DNA of 64,000 nucleotides from Streptomyces liliiviolaceus (GTDB lineage Bacteria > Actinomycetota > Actinomycetes > Streptomycetales > Streptomycetaceae), in NCBI RefSeq assembly GCF_018070025.1, contig NZ_JAGPYQ010000001.1:6014001-6078000 (forward strand). Direction: 5' to 3'. A program made the position numbers and the translations under genes. Below the pieces are notes generated by a model. It had not been told where the DNA came from, searched no databases, and worked only from the letters and a program-made list of their open reading frames with translations. Below, in pieces: positions 40,525 through 49,298 of this stretch. Positions within the stretch are counted from its first letter, which is position 1, and each line of letters opens with the position of its first letter.

Positions 40525-43059
40525 TCAGTGACCGCCGCCTCCGTGATGACCGCCGTAGCCGCCGGACCCGTCGTCGTACCAGCAGTAGTAGCCGTAACAG
40601 GTCCAGCCGGAAGTGGAGGCCGTGGGCCGCGGGGCCGGGGTCGTCCCGGACGGCGTGGGCTCCGGTTCGGGAGGCGGCGATGCGGTGCGGCTGGGCTCGC
40701 GCTCGCTGGTCGGTGTCGGCTCCGGTTTCGCCGTCTCCCCGTCCGTGTACGAGGTGATCCACTCCATCTGGAGCGAGTCCACCGAGGTGTCGAACTCCCA
40801 GCGCTGGGCGGGTCCGCCGGTACGGGACCTGAGGACCAGCCCCGTCTCGTCGTCACCCGGGACGGGAGCCAGCGCGAGCGCCGACTGCCCCAGGGGGACG
40901 AGATTTCCCTCCGGCGTGAAGTCGTAGCGGACGCCCGCCCGGTCCTTCTCCCCGTCGCACGGCCCCAGCCGGACCGAGGAGGGAAGCCGGGAGTCGAGGC
41001 ACAGGCCGTCGTCCGCCAGGCTCCGCAGCCGGCCGTCGCTCTCGTACGACCACTGCTGCCGCTCCGAGGCCGTACAGGTGGCGAGGACGACCTCCGCGCC
41101 CGCACCGACCTTGCCGTCGGCGACCCCGGCGCAGTCGCCGCCGCCCTGGTTGCGGAGCCTCCCGCTGAGGGCGCCGGGCCCGGTGTCGCCGGCGCCGATC
41201 CTGGTCGGGACGTCGACCGGCTCCTCGGCCGTGGTCCCGGCGCCCGGGGAACGCGTGGGTTCGTCCCCGCCGCCCGCCCACAGGACCAGCGGCACGAGGA
41301 CGCATCCGCTGACGACGAGTACGGCCAGGGCGAGATCCCGGCGCCGCCGCGGGAAGCGCCGGTCGGTGCCACGGGGAGCGCCTTCGTACGCACCCGACGA
41401 AAGCCGCAGGGCATGCCGGGGGCCGAGACGCCGGGCCCCCAGGAACGACCCACCACCGAGGTACGACCCGACACCCTCGCGCGGCCCACCGAACCCCGGC
41501 CCTCGCTTCGGCCCTGCACCCGTGGCGTCACCGGCCCGGGCGCCGGGCTGGGGGCCGGCCTTCCGCCGGGGACTCACCCCCCAGACGGAATCGGGATCAG
41601 CGTCCAGCTCATCGACGAGGCCGAGACCGGGATCACTGATCGCGGGTTCGGACCCAGCCTCGGAACCACCACCGATACCGGAGCCGATACCGACACCGGA
41701 GCCGACGCTGTTGCCCGTGCCAGGGCCGACATCGGCCAGCGGGCCGGACCCACGGGAGGAACCTCGCCCTTGGCCGGGGCCGGAGGCGAAACCGAAGTCC
41801 GGCCCGGGAACCGAACCGGGCTCGCCGCCCGGGCCGCGCCCTACATCGGCCCGCGGGCCGGACCCTCGGTAGGGACCCACCCCAGGCCCACGCCCGCGCC
41901 CGCGACCCCGGGCTCGGTCGGGGCCCTGGTCCGGGCCTGAGGCGGAGCCGAGGTCGCGGCTGCGGCCGGGGCCGTTCGCCAGTGGGTCGGCGTCATGGGT
42001 GAAGCTCTCACCCGCCACCTCCCCCGCCCCGGCCTCCGCGCCCGCAGCGGCGCCCGTATCCGTGCCGGTTCCGGAATCCGCGCCGCCGGCCCCCGGACAG
42101 GACCCTGCCTCCGGGTACCAACCCCCGGTCGAGTGGAAGTCCGCTCCCGGATGGCGCCCCGCGTCCGGGTACGAGCCCGGTGTCGTGGAGACGACCGGTC
42201 CCGCCGTCGTCTCCTCGCCACCGGGGCGGCGGCCGGGCCTGGAGGCCAGGTAGGGACGGGCACCCCACCCCAGGACCCCTTCCGCCAGCAGTACGGGCAG
42301 TCGGTCTCCCGACTGGTCCAGTTGTGCGGCCGAGTGCGGGCAGTGCTCGCAGGCGGCCATGTGCTGCCGCAGGTCCGGGTCGACGCTGTTGCCGCCCCGG
42401 CGGAGCGAGACGTCCAGGAGCCGGCTGTAGCGGCGGCACTCGTCGTCGGGTGCGAGTTCGCGATGCGCTTCGAGGCAGTACTGACGCAGCAGTTCCCGTG
42501 CGCGTTCCAGCGCCTGGGAGGCGTCCCTGACAGGAAGGCCGAGCAGCCGGGCCGGCACGGCGAGTTCCTCGGCCTCGACCTCCGCGTGCCACAGCACGCA
42601 GCGCGCGGCCTCCGGCAGCCGCTGGAACGCCAGGGACACCAGTCGCCGGTCGTTCGGCGGAAGCAGCCGGACCGCGGCCGAATCGCTGTCGCCCGGGCCG
42701 GACCGCACCTCGGGACCGAGCATCTCCCGGCGTTTGTCCGTGTCCCATTCGCCCGCTGTTCGGCGCACGGTGACCAGCAAGTCCGGCCGCCACGCCGCTC
42801 TGGGTCCGACCTGTCGAACGGATTCCCCGAATAGGCGGGTGAATGCGGCGGTGGCGAGCATTCCGGCGTACTGGACACCGTTCGTGCACAGACGCGCGTA
42901 CGAGAAGACGGGCGCCCAGTGCCGGCCCAGCAGTTCCCCCGCGGGATAGCGGGCGGGTGCCCTGCCCGACCCCTTCTTCAGCTCTGCCGCGAGCCGTTCG
43001 TCGGTCGTATCGAACAGGTTGCCGATCGCGGGGGAATTCAGCGGGGTCGCGTCGCTCAC
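40525..43059 (-). CDS. second ECF-sigma/zinc-finger/ricin-like fusion protein, with very long Gly-Pro linker
   Basis: This 844-residue paralogue of the 29773-31503 product has sigma region 2-like LLGRHWAPVFSYARLCTNGVQYAGMLATAAFTRLF. Region 4-like LPEAARCVLWHAEVEAEELAVPARLLGLPVRDASQALERAREL follows, then the zinc-finger HMAACEHC. A low-complexity linker of about 330 residues (Gly, Pro, Ser, Asp, Arg; repeats of RGSGPxADVGxG) leads to one membrane helix (LALAVLVVSGCVLVPLVLW). The outer domain has QQWSYE and AQRWEFD motifs and ends in a Tyr/Gly/His-rich tail. GTG 43059 is 8 nt after GGAGGA. The linker would have to cross or fold before the membrane, which is unusual. Confidence 0.8.
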   Translation of the reverse strand: MSDATPLNSPAIGNLFDTTDERLAAELKKGSGRAPARYPAGELLGRHWAPVFSYARLCTNGVQYAGMLATAAFTRLFGESVRQVGPRAAWRPDLLVTVRRTAGEWDTDKRREMLGPEVRSGPGDSDSAAVRLLPPNDRRLVSLAFQRLPEAARCVLWHAEVEAEELAVPARLLGLPVRDASQALERARELLRQYCLEAHRELAPDDECRRYSRLLDVSLRRGGNSVDPDLRQHMAACEHCPHSAAQLDQSGDRLPVLLAEGVLGWGARPYLASRPGRRPGGEETTAGPVVSTTPGSYPDAGRHPGADFHSTGGWYPEAGSCPGAGGADSGTGTDTGAAAGAEAGAGEVAGESFTHDADPLANGPGRSRDLGSASGPDQGPDRARGRGRGRGPGVGPYRGSGPRADVGRGPGGEPGSVPGPDFGFASGPGQGRGSSRGSGPLADVGPGTGNSVGSGVGIGSGIGGGSEAGSEPAISDPGLGLVDELDADPDSVWGVSPRRKAGPQPGARAGDATGAGPKRGPGFGGPREGVGSYLGGGSFLGARRLGPRHALRLSSGAYEGAPRGTDRRFPRRRRDLALAVLVVSGCVLVPLVLWAGGGDEPTRSPGAGTTAEEPVDVPTRIGAGDTGPGALSGRLRNQGGGDCAGVADGKVGAGAEVVLATCTASERQQWSYESDGRLRSLADDGLCLDSRLPSSVRLGPCDGEKDRAGVRYDFTPEGNLVPLGQSALALAPVPGDDETGLVLRSRTGGPAQRWEFDTSVDSLQMEWITSYTDGETAKPEPTPTSEREPSRTASPPPEPEPTPSGTTPAPRPTASTSGWTCYGYYCWYDDGSGGYGGHHGGGGH

Positions 43060-43428
43060 GTGCACATTCCTCCAGAGCCCCGAGCGGAATTAGTCCATAC
43101 CAACGGGTACGGAAATCGTTGTCTGCACGCCGACAAGCTGCACTTTGACACAGCGAACCCTCAGGTAACAAGAGAAGGTCCCCAATCCCCTTCCCCCGTA
43201 CGCGCTTTGTCAGAGACAAAGTGTCAACAGCGCGCCGGGGCATTGCAATTCGGAATGAGCACGGACACCGCTATTCCGATGGAATATGCGGTCCGAGAAC
43301 GAGCAGAAGGACTGGGCGGCGACACTCGCACCCCCGCCCACCTCGGCGCTCCGTCGTCTGATTCGATACCAGCGAACGACCGAACGACCGAACCACCGAA
43401 ACCGACAATCACTTTCCAAGGACGAACC
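43060..43428. promoter_or_regulatory. divergent intergenic region with palindrome, upstream of the transporter gene
   Basis: This 369-nt gap contains CTTTGTC-AGA-GACAAAG (43205-43221), a perfect 7-bp-arm inverted repeat suited to a regulator. An in-frame extension of the downstream gene (from ATG 43255) is open but its third positions are AT-rich, unlike coding sequence here, so I treat it as non-coding. Confidence 0.55.
43205..43221. promoter_or_regulatory. operator-like palindrome
   Basis: CTTTGTC and GACAAAG are exact inverted arms with a 3-nt spacer, in an AT-richer stretch between divergent genes. Confidence 0.5.
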
Positions 43429-44703
43429 CTGAGCTCGACACTCGCGACCGCCCTTTCCGCTCTGCTGCTCGTGGCGGTACTGGCCGGTGCCGTGATCCGG
43501 CCGTTCGGTCTGCCGGAGGCCACCGTGGCCGTCCCGGCCGCCGGACTGGTGATGGCCACCGGCGCCATCTCCCTCGACCACGCGCGCGCCGAGGCCGAAC
43601 TGCTCGGCCCGGTCGTGGGCTTTCTCGCCGCGGTGCTCGTGCTCGCCAAACTCTGCGACGACGAGGGCCTCTTCCGGGCCTGCGGCGCCTGGCTGGCCCG
43701 TACGTCGAAGGGCCGGCCGCAGCGTCTGCTGGCCGCCAACTTCCTGCTCGCGTCGGTCATCACGGCCGTACTGAGCCTGGACGCCACGGTCGTCCTGCTC
43801 ACCCCGGTGGTGTTCGCCACCGTGGCCCGCCTCGGCGCCCGGCCGGGGCCCCATGTGTACGCGTGCGCCCATCTGTCGAACACGGCGTCGCTGCTGCTGC
43901 CCGTCTCCAACCTCACCAACCTGCTCGCGTTCACGGCCAGCGGGCTGAGCTTCACCCGGTTCGCCGTGCTGATGGGCCCCGCGTGGGTGGTCGCCATCGC
44001 CGCCGAGTACCTGGTCTTCCGCCGCTTCTTCGCCGAGGAACTGGCCGAACCGAGCGACCTGGACGGGGGCTCGGCGGACGCCGCCGACAGCGAGCCCGTC
44101 GACATGCCCGTGTTCGCGCTGGTCACGGTCGCCTGCACCCTCGCGGGCTTCGTCGTGACGTCGGCGGTCGGGATCGAGCCGGCCTGGGCGGCCCTCGCGG
44201 GAGCCCTCGTCCTGGCCGTCCGGGCGCTGGCCCACGGGCGCACCACCCCGCTCGCCGTCGTACGGGCCACCTCGTTGCCCTTCCTCGCCTTCGTCCTGGC
44301 CCTGGGCATCGTGGTGCGCGCCGTGGTGGACAACGGCCTCTCGGACGCGCTCGGTCACCTGGTCCCGGACTCGTCGAGCCTGCTCGCGCTGCTCGGGATC
44401 GCGGTCCTCGCCGCCGTGCTGGCGAACCTCATCAACAACCTGCCCGCGGTCCTGGTCCTGCTGCCCCTGGCCGCGGCGGCGGGCCCCGGACCGATCCTCG
44501 CCGTCCTGCTCGGGGTGAACATCGGCCCGAACCTCACGTACGCCGGTTCGCTGGCGACCCTGCTGTGGCGGCGGATCGTCCACCAGCACGATCACAGCGT
44601 CCATCTCGGTGAGTTCACCCGTCTCGGCCTGCTCACCGTGCCCGCCACGCTGATCCCGGCCGTGGTGGCGCTCTGGCTCTCCCTGCGTGTGTTCGGGGTC
44701 TGA
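43429..44703 (+). CDS. ArsB/SLC13-type ion transporter, probable CTG start
   Basis: This 424-residue membrane protein has about eleven helices and the ArsB/CitM-superfamily layout: [78 protein letters not shown], and the second repeat [15 protein letters not shown] with [18 protein letters not shown]. It may export an oxyanion such as arsenite or move a carboxylate. The start is odd: AAGGA (43418-43422) lies 6 nt before CTG 43429, codon bias begins there, and the length then matches ArsB. ATG 43255 would add 58 residues of non-coding character. No ars regulator is adjacent. Confidence 0.8.
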   Translation: MSSTLATALSALLLVAVLAGAVIRPFGLPEATVAVPAAGLVMATGAISLDHARAEAELLGPVVGFLAAVLVLAKLCDDEGLFRACGAWLARTSKGRPQRLLAANFLLASVITAVLSLDATVVLLTPVVFATVARLGARPGPHVYACAHLSNTASLLLPVSNLTNLLAFTASGLSFTRFAVLMGPAWVVAIAAEYLVFRRFFAEELAEPSDLDGGSADAADSEPVDMPVFALVTVACTLAGFVVTSAVGIEPAWAALAGALVLAVRALAHGRTTPLAVVRATSLPFLAFVLALGIVVRAVVDNGLSDALGHLVPDSSSLLALLGIAVLAAVLANLINNLPAVLVLLPLAAAAGPGPILAVLLGVNIGPNLTYAGSLATLLWRRIVHQHDHSVHLGEFTRLGLLTVPATLIPAVVALWLSLRVFGV

Positions 44704-44757
44704 GTTCATCCGTTCGGGACCCGTGTCACGCGTACGGGCGAGGTCCTGCGAAGGCCA

Positions 44758-44786
44758 TTGACGCTGTGACATGGCCATGCAATGCT
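44758..44786 (+). promoter_or_regulatory. sigma-70-like promoter of the GH9 gene
   Basis: TTGACG (44758-44763) and AATGCT (44781-44786) are 17 nt apart. The predicted start is at about 44793, immediately before the CebR-type operator. Confidence 0.55.
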
Positions 44787-44793
44787 CCGTTTT

Positions 44794-44807
44794 TGGGAGC
44801 GCTCCCA
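44794..44807. promoter_or_regulatory. CebR-type operator
   Basis: TGGGAGCGCTCCCA is a perfect 14-bp palindrome identical to the established binding site of CebR, the LacI-family repressor of cellulose/cello-oligosaccharide genes in Streptomyces. It lies at the predicted transcription start of the GH9 gene. Confidence 0.9.
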
Positions 44808-44870
44808 CCACTTTGCCGTCCACGCCGGACGCCGTCCACGGACCCCATTCCAGGCACCGGGAGACGCTCC

Positions 44871-46751
44871 ATGCTCATGTTCCCGCACGCGCACCGCCAC
44901 CGCCCCACGAATCCTCGTACGCGAAGAACCGAGGGCGCCGGGAGACGCATGACCGCCGCGCTACTGACGGCCGTCCTGCTGACCGGCGGTCTCGCCCTCG
45001 CGCCCGGCGCGGCAGGGGCGCAGTCCGCCGTCGATCCCGCCGCGGCCACCACGCCGGTTCGGGTCAACCAGGCGGGCTACCTGCCGGACGGCCCCAAGCG
45101 CGCCACGATCGTCACCGCGGCCTCCGAGCCGCTGAACTGGCAGTTGCGCAGCGCGTCGGGCGCCACCGCCGCTTCGGGCCGGACCGTCGTGCACGGCACG
45201 GACGCGGCCTCGGGCGAGGCGACCCACGTGGCGGACTTCTCCGCGTTCCGCAAGACGGGAGCGGGCTTCGTCCTGGTGGTCGGCGGGTGGAGCAGCGCGC
45301 CCTTCGACATCCGCGCGAACCTCTACGACACCCTGCGCACCGAGTCCCTGGCCTTCTTCTACCACCAGCGCAGCGGCACACCGATCGAGGCCTCCCTGGT
45401 GGGTCCGTCGTACGCACGGCCCGCCGGGCATCTCGGGGTGGCCCCCAACCAGGGCGACACGAGCGTCCCGTGCCAGGCGGGGGTGTGCGACTACACCCAG
45501 GACGTGCGGGGCGGCTGGTACGACGCGGGCGACCACGGCAAGTACGTCGTCAACGGCGGGATCTCCGTCTGGACGCTCGTCGACTCCTTCGCGCGCGCGA
45601 AGCGGGCGGGCACCGCGTCCGCGCTCGGCGACTCGACCCTGCGGATCCCCGAGCGCGGCAACGGCGTCCCGGACATCCTCGACGAGGCCCGCTGGGAGCT
45701 CGACTTCCTCATGCGGATGCAGGTCCCCGAGGGCAGGCCCTACGCGGGGATGGCCTTCCACAAGATCCATGACGCGGCCTGGACGGGCATCCCGACCCGT
45801 CCCGAACTGGACCCCCAGCCGCGCGAGTTGCACCGCCCGTCCACCGCGGCCACGCTCAATCTCGCCGCGACGGCCGCGCAGTGCGCGCGGGTGTTCAGGC
45901 CGTACGACTCCGCGTACGCGAAGCGGTGTCTGAGCGTGGCGCGCACGGCGTGGACCGCGGCGCAGGCCAACCCCGCGCTGTACGCGCCGGATTCGGACAG
46001 CACCGGCGGCGGCCCCTACAACGACACCCAGGTCACCGACGACTTCTACTGGGCGGCGGCCGAACTGTACGCGGCGACCGGTGAACGCGCCTACCGGGAC
46101 GCGGTCACCTCCTCGCCCTGGCACACCTCGGCGGACGCGCTCACGGCGACCGGCTTCAACTGGGCCGACACCGCGGCCCTCGGCCGGCTGACCCTGGCGA
46201 CCGTGCCGAACGGACTGCCCACCGCCGACATCAGGCGTGTACGGGCGTCCGTGACCGCCGCCGCCGACGGGCATCTCGCCACGATGGCCGGGCAGGGCTA
46301 CGCGGTGCCCATCCCCGCGAACGGATACGTCTGGGGTTCCAACAGCCAGGTCACCAACAACGCGATCGTCGTGGCCACCGCCTACGCGCTGACCGGTCAA
46401 CAGCGCTACCGGGCCGCAGTGTTGGAGTCGATGGACTATCTGCTGGGCCGCAACACCCTGGATCTGTCCTACGTCACCGGCTACGGCGACACGTACGCCA
46501 GGAACCAGCACCACCGGTTCTGGGCGCACCAGTACGACGCCTCGCTGCCGAACCCGCCGGCCGGCTCCCTCGCGGGCGGCCCCAACAGCGGTCTGCAGGA
46601 CCCGGTGGCGCAGGAGCATCTCGCCGGGTGCGCCCCCGCGGCCTGCTACATCGACGACATCGGTTCGTACTCCACCAACGAGGTGACCATCAACTGGAAC
46701 GCCCCGCTGGCGTGGCTGGCGGCCTTCGCCTCCGAACGCCGCCACGGATAG
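44871..46751 (+). CDS. secreted GH9 endoglucanase (cellulase) with CelD-type N-terminal Ig domain
   Basis: This 626-residue secreted enzyme should hydrolyse beta-1,4-glucan. The signal region contains an Arg-rich stretch and [24 protein letters not shown] CelD_N Ig-like domain follows (about 55-140, [19 protein letters not shown]), then the (alpha/alpha)6 GH9 barrel. Catalytic features are DAGDHGKYV (Asp218/Asp221), the His-containing [13 protein letters not shown] and the general acid Glu604 in [14 protein letters not shown]. No cellulose-binding module is attached. ATG 44871 follows GGGAGA. The CebR operator upstream predicts induction by cellobiose or cellotriose. Confidence 0.94.
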   Translation: MLMFPHAHRHRPTNPRTRRTEGAGRRMTAALLTAVLLTGGLALAPGAAGAQSAVDPAAATTPVRVNQAGYLPDGPKRATIVTAASEPLNWQLRSASGATAASGRTVVHGTDAASGEATHVADFSAFRKTGAGFVLVVGGWSSAPFDIRANLYDTLRTESLAFFYHQRSGTPIEASLVGPSYARPAGHLGVAPNQGDTSVPCQAGVCDYTQDVRGGWYDAGDHGKYVVNGGISVWTLVDSFARAKRAGTASALGDSTLRIPERGNGVPDILDEARWELDFLMRMQVPEGRPYAGMAFHKIHDAAWTGIPTRPELDPQPRELHRPSTAATLNLAATAAQCARVFRPYDSAYAKRCLSVARTAWTAAQANPALYAPDSDSTGGGPYNDTQVTDDFYWAAAELYAATGERAYRDAVTSSPWHTSADALTATGFNWADTAALGRLTLATVPNGLPTADIRRVRASVTAAADGHLATMAGQGYAVPIPANGYVWGSNSQVTNNAIVVATAYALTGQQRYRAAVLESMDYLLGRNTLDLSYVTGYGDTYARNQHHRFWAHQYDASLPNPPAGSLAGGPNSGLQDPVAQEHLAGCAPAACYIDDIGSYSTNEVTINWNAPLAWLAAFASERRHG

Positions 46752-46772
46752 AGCCGCGGACAGAGCGGGCCG

Positions 46773-47702
46773 TCAGTGCCGGAGCCCCGCGCGGTACGCG
46801 CCGGGCGGGGCTCCGTAGCGCTGCCGGAAGACCCGGCTGAAGTGGAAGGGGCTGGTGAAACCGGCGGCCACCGCGATCCGTTCCACCGGCAGGTCGGTCG
46901 CCTCAAGCAGCCGTGCCGCGTGCAGCAGCCGGGCGGCGAGCAGCGCCCGCATCGGTGACTGGCCCAGCTGCTGGGTGAAGAGGTGGGCGAAGCGGGAGGG
47001 GGAGAGCGCCACTCCGGCGGCCAGGGTGTCGACCGTGTGCGGCGCTCCCGGGTCGGCGGCGATGCGTGCCTCGGCCCGGCGGATCCGCGCGTCGACGCCC
47101 GGCCGGGCCGCCTCCCCGCCCGCGGTCGCGGTGGCGGTCGTGAGCAGGACGATCGACTCCAGGGAACAGAGGGCGAGTTCGCGGGCGGCGGTGCCGTGGG
47201 CGACGGCGACCCGGCCACCGCCGGGCTCGTCGGACCCCTCGGGCTCCCCGGGCTCCATGGCCGGCGGGGCGCCCTCCCCCGTCCACCGCGCGTCGGCGAG
47301 CATCCGCCGGAACGCCTGCTCCAGCCGGTCCCGCACACCGGCCGGTACCGGCGTGACGGCATACAGCCGGTCACCGAGCAGATGAGGCCGCAGCCGGTCA
47401 GCCCAGGCCGGGCGGGCCTGGCAGTGGGCCCACCAGAACGTCCACCGCCGGGCGTCCGGCGCGACCGTGTAGCGGTGGGGCACCCCGGGGCCGAGGACGA
47501 CCAGGTCGCCCGGGCCCGCCCGGGTCCCGGAGGCGCCCTGCATCAGCCGTCCCGCTCCGTCCGTGGTCCAGGTGAAGAGCCAGCTGTCGGCGCCGCCCGG
47601 CCGGTTGACGCTGTAGCCGGGGCGCTGGTCGAAGCGACCGACGGTCACCAGGCCCGGTGGCGGGGACGGCGCGGCAGCCTCGGGCAAGTCGTCAGCACGC
47701 AC
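46773..47702 (-). CDS. AraC-family transcription regulator
   Basis: This is a roughly 309-residue regulator with an N-terminal cupin-type sensing domain (about 15-140: SWLFTWTTDGAGRLMQG, AGPGDLVVLGPGVPHRY). Its C-terminal double HTH reads VDTLAAGVALSPSRFAHLFTQQLGQSPMRALLAARLLHAARLL, then IAVAAGFTSPFHFSRVFRQRYGAPPGAYR. GTG 47702 has GGGAGG at 6 nt, whereas the ATG at 47708 directly abuts it. It is divergent from the PhyH dioxygenase gene and probably controls it, perhaps in response to a sugar or sugar-derived ligand as in many cupin-AraC proteins. AAGCGCTT (47718-47725) lies in the shared promoter. Confidence 0.9.
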   Translation of the reverse strand: MRADDLPEAAAPSPPPGLVTVGRFDQRPGYSVNRPGGADSWLFTWTTDGAGRLMQGASGTRAGPGDLVVLGPGVPHRYTVAPDARRWTFWWAHCQARPAWADRLRPHLLGDRLYAVTPVPAGVRDRLEQAFRRMLADARWTGEGAPPAMEPGEPEGSDEPGGGRVAVAHGTAARELALCSLESIVLLTTATATAGGEAARPGVDARIRRAEARIAADPGAPHTVDTLAAGVALSPSRFAHLFTQQLGQSPMRALLAARLLHAARLLEATDLPVERIAVAAGFTSPFHFSRVFRQRYGAPPGAYRAGLRH

Positions 47703-47717
47703 AGGCATCCTCCCGGA

Positions 47718-47725
47718 AAGCGCTT
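47718..47725. promoter_or_regulatory. AAGCGCTT palindrome in AraC/PhyH divergent promoter
   Basis: GGAAAGCGCTTCC contains the perfect core AAGCGCTT, a half-site style common to LacI-family operators. It could serve a sugar repressor encoded elsewhere. Confidence 0.4.
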
Positions 47726-47772
47726 CCGCCTAGCGTCGGGCATACAGGACGCCGGCGGGAGAGGGTGGTCGT

Positions 47773-48585
47773 ATGACAGTCACGGACAGGGGCCTGGTGC
47801 GGAGCTTCGAGGAGGACGGCTTCGCGGTGGCGCGCGGGCTGTTCGCCCCTGCGGAGATCGGGGCGCTGTGCGCCGAGTTCGCCGCGCTGCACGCGGCCGG
47901 ACCGGTCCCGGGGCACTTCCAGCCCCGCGCGGCCGGAGCCGCCGGGGCCGCCTCGGCCGCCGACCCGCTGGACGTCCATCCCCGGGTCATGCAGCCGCAC
48001 CGCATCAACGACCTGGCCCGGCGTTTCCTCCTCGAACCCCGGCTGCGCGAGGTGCTCGAACTCCTTTTGGGCGAGGAGGTGTTGGCGGCCCAGAGCATGT
48101 TCTACTTCAAGCCGCCGGGCGCCCGCGGACAGGCTCTGCACCAGGACAACTTCTATCTGCGGACCGAACCGGGCACCTGTGTGGCCGCCTGGATCGCCTG
48201 CGATGCGATCGACCGGGACAACGGCGGTCTGGAGGTCGTCCCGGGCACCCACCGCATGGACGTGTTCTGCCCCGAGGAGGCCGACGAGCAACTGTCGTTC
48301 GCCCGCGAGTACGTTCCGCCGCCGCCCGGTCTGTCCGCCGTGCCGGTCGACATGGCTCCGGGGGACGTCCTCTTCTTCAACGGCAGCCTGGTGCACGGTT
48401 CCCCGCCCAACCGCAGCAGCGACCGTTTCCGCCGCTCGTTCATCGGCCACTACGTCGGCCGCTCCACGGAACGCATCGGCCGCTACTACCCCACCCTGAC
48501 CATGAGCGGAGATCCCGTCCCCCTGCTGGAGAGCGAGGGCGCGGGCCCGTGCGGCACCGAGTTCGCACCGGCGGGACCGCACTGA
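47773..48585 (+). CDS. phytanoyl-CoA dioxygenase (PhyH)-family Fe(II)/2-oxoglutarate oxygenase
   Basis: This 270-residue cytoplasmic oxygenase has the iron-binding HxD...H set: His and Asp in LHQDNFY and a second His in SLVHGSPPNRS. A 2-oxoglutarate-binding Arg lies downstream (RFRRSFIGHYVG). The N-terminal SFEEDGFAVARGLFAPAEIGAL is characteristic of the family. It hydroxylates an unactivated carbon in a substrate that cannot be predicted. It is divergent from the AraC regulator (70-nt gap) and convergent with the HAD phosphatase gene, 18 nt apart, so these genes may form one catabolic module. Confidence 0.9.
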   Translation: MTVTDRGLVRSFEEDGFAVARGLFAPAEIGALCAEFAALHAAGPVPGHFQPRAAGAAGAASAADPLDVHPRVMQPHRINDLARRFLLEPRLREVLELLLGEEVLAAQSMFYFKPPGARGQALHQDNFYLRTEPGTCVAAWIACDAIDRDNGGLEVVPGTHRMDVFCPEEADEQLSFAREYVPPPPGLSAVPVDMAPGDVLFFNGSLVHGSPPNRSSDRFRRSFIGHYVGRSTERIGRYYPTLTMSGDPVPLLESEGAGPCGTEFAPAGPH

Positions 48586-48603
48586 GGCGGGGGGCTCGGC
48601 GGG

Positions 48604-49281
48604 TCAGGAGCGCAGCAGGTCCGCGGCGCCCAGGTCGAGTACACCGTCGTGCCAGGTCAGCCCGCGCAGATCGCGTACGACGACCTGGGCACCGGTGTCC
48701 AGGCCGCGCGGCCCGACGCCGATGACGTACGCACCTGCCGCCTTCCCCGCCTCGGCACCCGCGGCGGCGTCCTCCAGGACGACGGTCCGCGCCGGGTCCA
48801 CACCGAGGCGTGCCGCCGCCGCGAGGTAGCCGTCGGGGGCGGGCTTGCCGTCGGTGACGTCGTCCGCGGTGACGAGCACGGGCGGCAGGGGAAGGCCCGC
48901 GGCGGCGAGGCGGGCGCGGGCCAGCGCGGTGACCCCGGAGGTCACGACGGCCCAGATGTCGTCCGGCAGGCCCGTCAGCAGGTCGAGGGCGCCGGGCAGC
49001 GCGGTCGTGGTGGCGGCCGCCTCGATCTCCAGGCGGTCGATCTCGGCGAGGGCGGCCGGCCGCTCCCCCGGGTCGGCCACCAGGAGGGCGACGGTGTCGG
49101 CGGAGCGCCGTCCGTGCACCATCGCCGTGACCTGCTCGGCGGACAGTCCGCGGGCCCGGGCCCAGCGGCTCCACGCCTGGTCGACACCGAGGTCGGAGTC
49201 GACGAGTACGCCGTCGTTGTCGAAGAGGAGGCCCTCGCAGGGAATCCTCAAGTCCGGGATCTTCGTGTCCGGGGTCTTCAT
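48604..49281 (-). CDS. HAD-superfamily phosphatase (beta-phosphoglucomutase/sugar-phosphatase-like)
   Basis: This 225-residue cytoplasmic hydrolase has motif I LLFDNDGVLVDSD, with nucleophile Asp21 and acid/base Asp23. An alpha-helical cap follows, then motif II VVTSG, motif III Lys in TDGKPAPDGYL and motif IV VLEDAAAGAEAGKAAG. The Asn between the two aspartates and the G-V-L-V-D context suit sugar-phosphate phosphatases of the GPH type. It lies 17 nt downstream of the 2-hydroxyacid dehydrogenase on the same strand, so the two probably share an mRNA. The ribosome binding site is weak, suggesting coupling. Confidence 0.9.
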   Translation of the reverse strand: MKTPDTKIPDLRIPCEGLLFDNDGVLVDSDLGVDQAWSRWARARGLSAEQVTAMVHGRRSADTVALLVADPGERPAALAEIDRLEIEAAATTTALPGALDLLTGLPDDIWAVVTSGVTALARARLAAAGLPLPPVLVTADDVTDGKPAPDGYLAAAARLGVDPARTVVLEDAAAGAEAGKAAGAYVIGVGPRGLDTGAQVVVRDLRGLTWHDGVLDLGAADLLRS

Positions 49282-49298
49282 GTCCGGGTCCGGGCCTT

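Noticed and set aside
43255..43428. N-terminal extension of the SLC13-type transporter from ATG 43255
   Set aside because: Third positions are AT-rich and the peptide is unlike any transporter head; the AAGGA-CTG start explains the data better.
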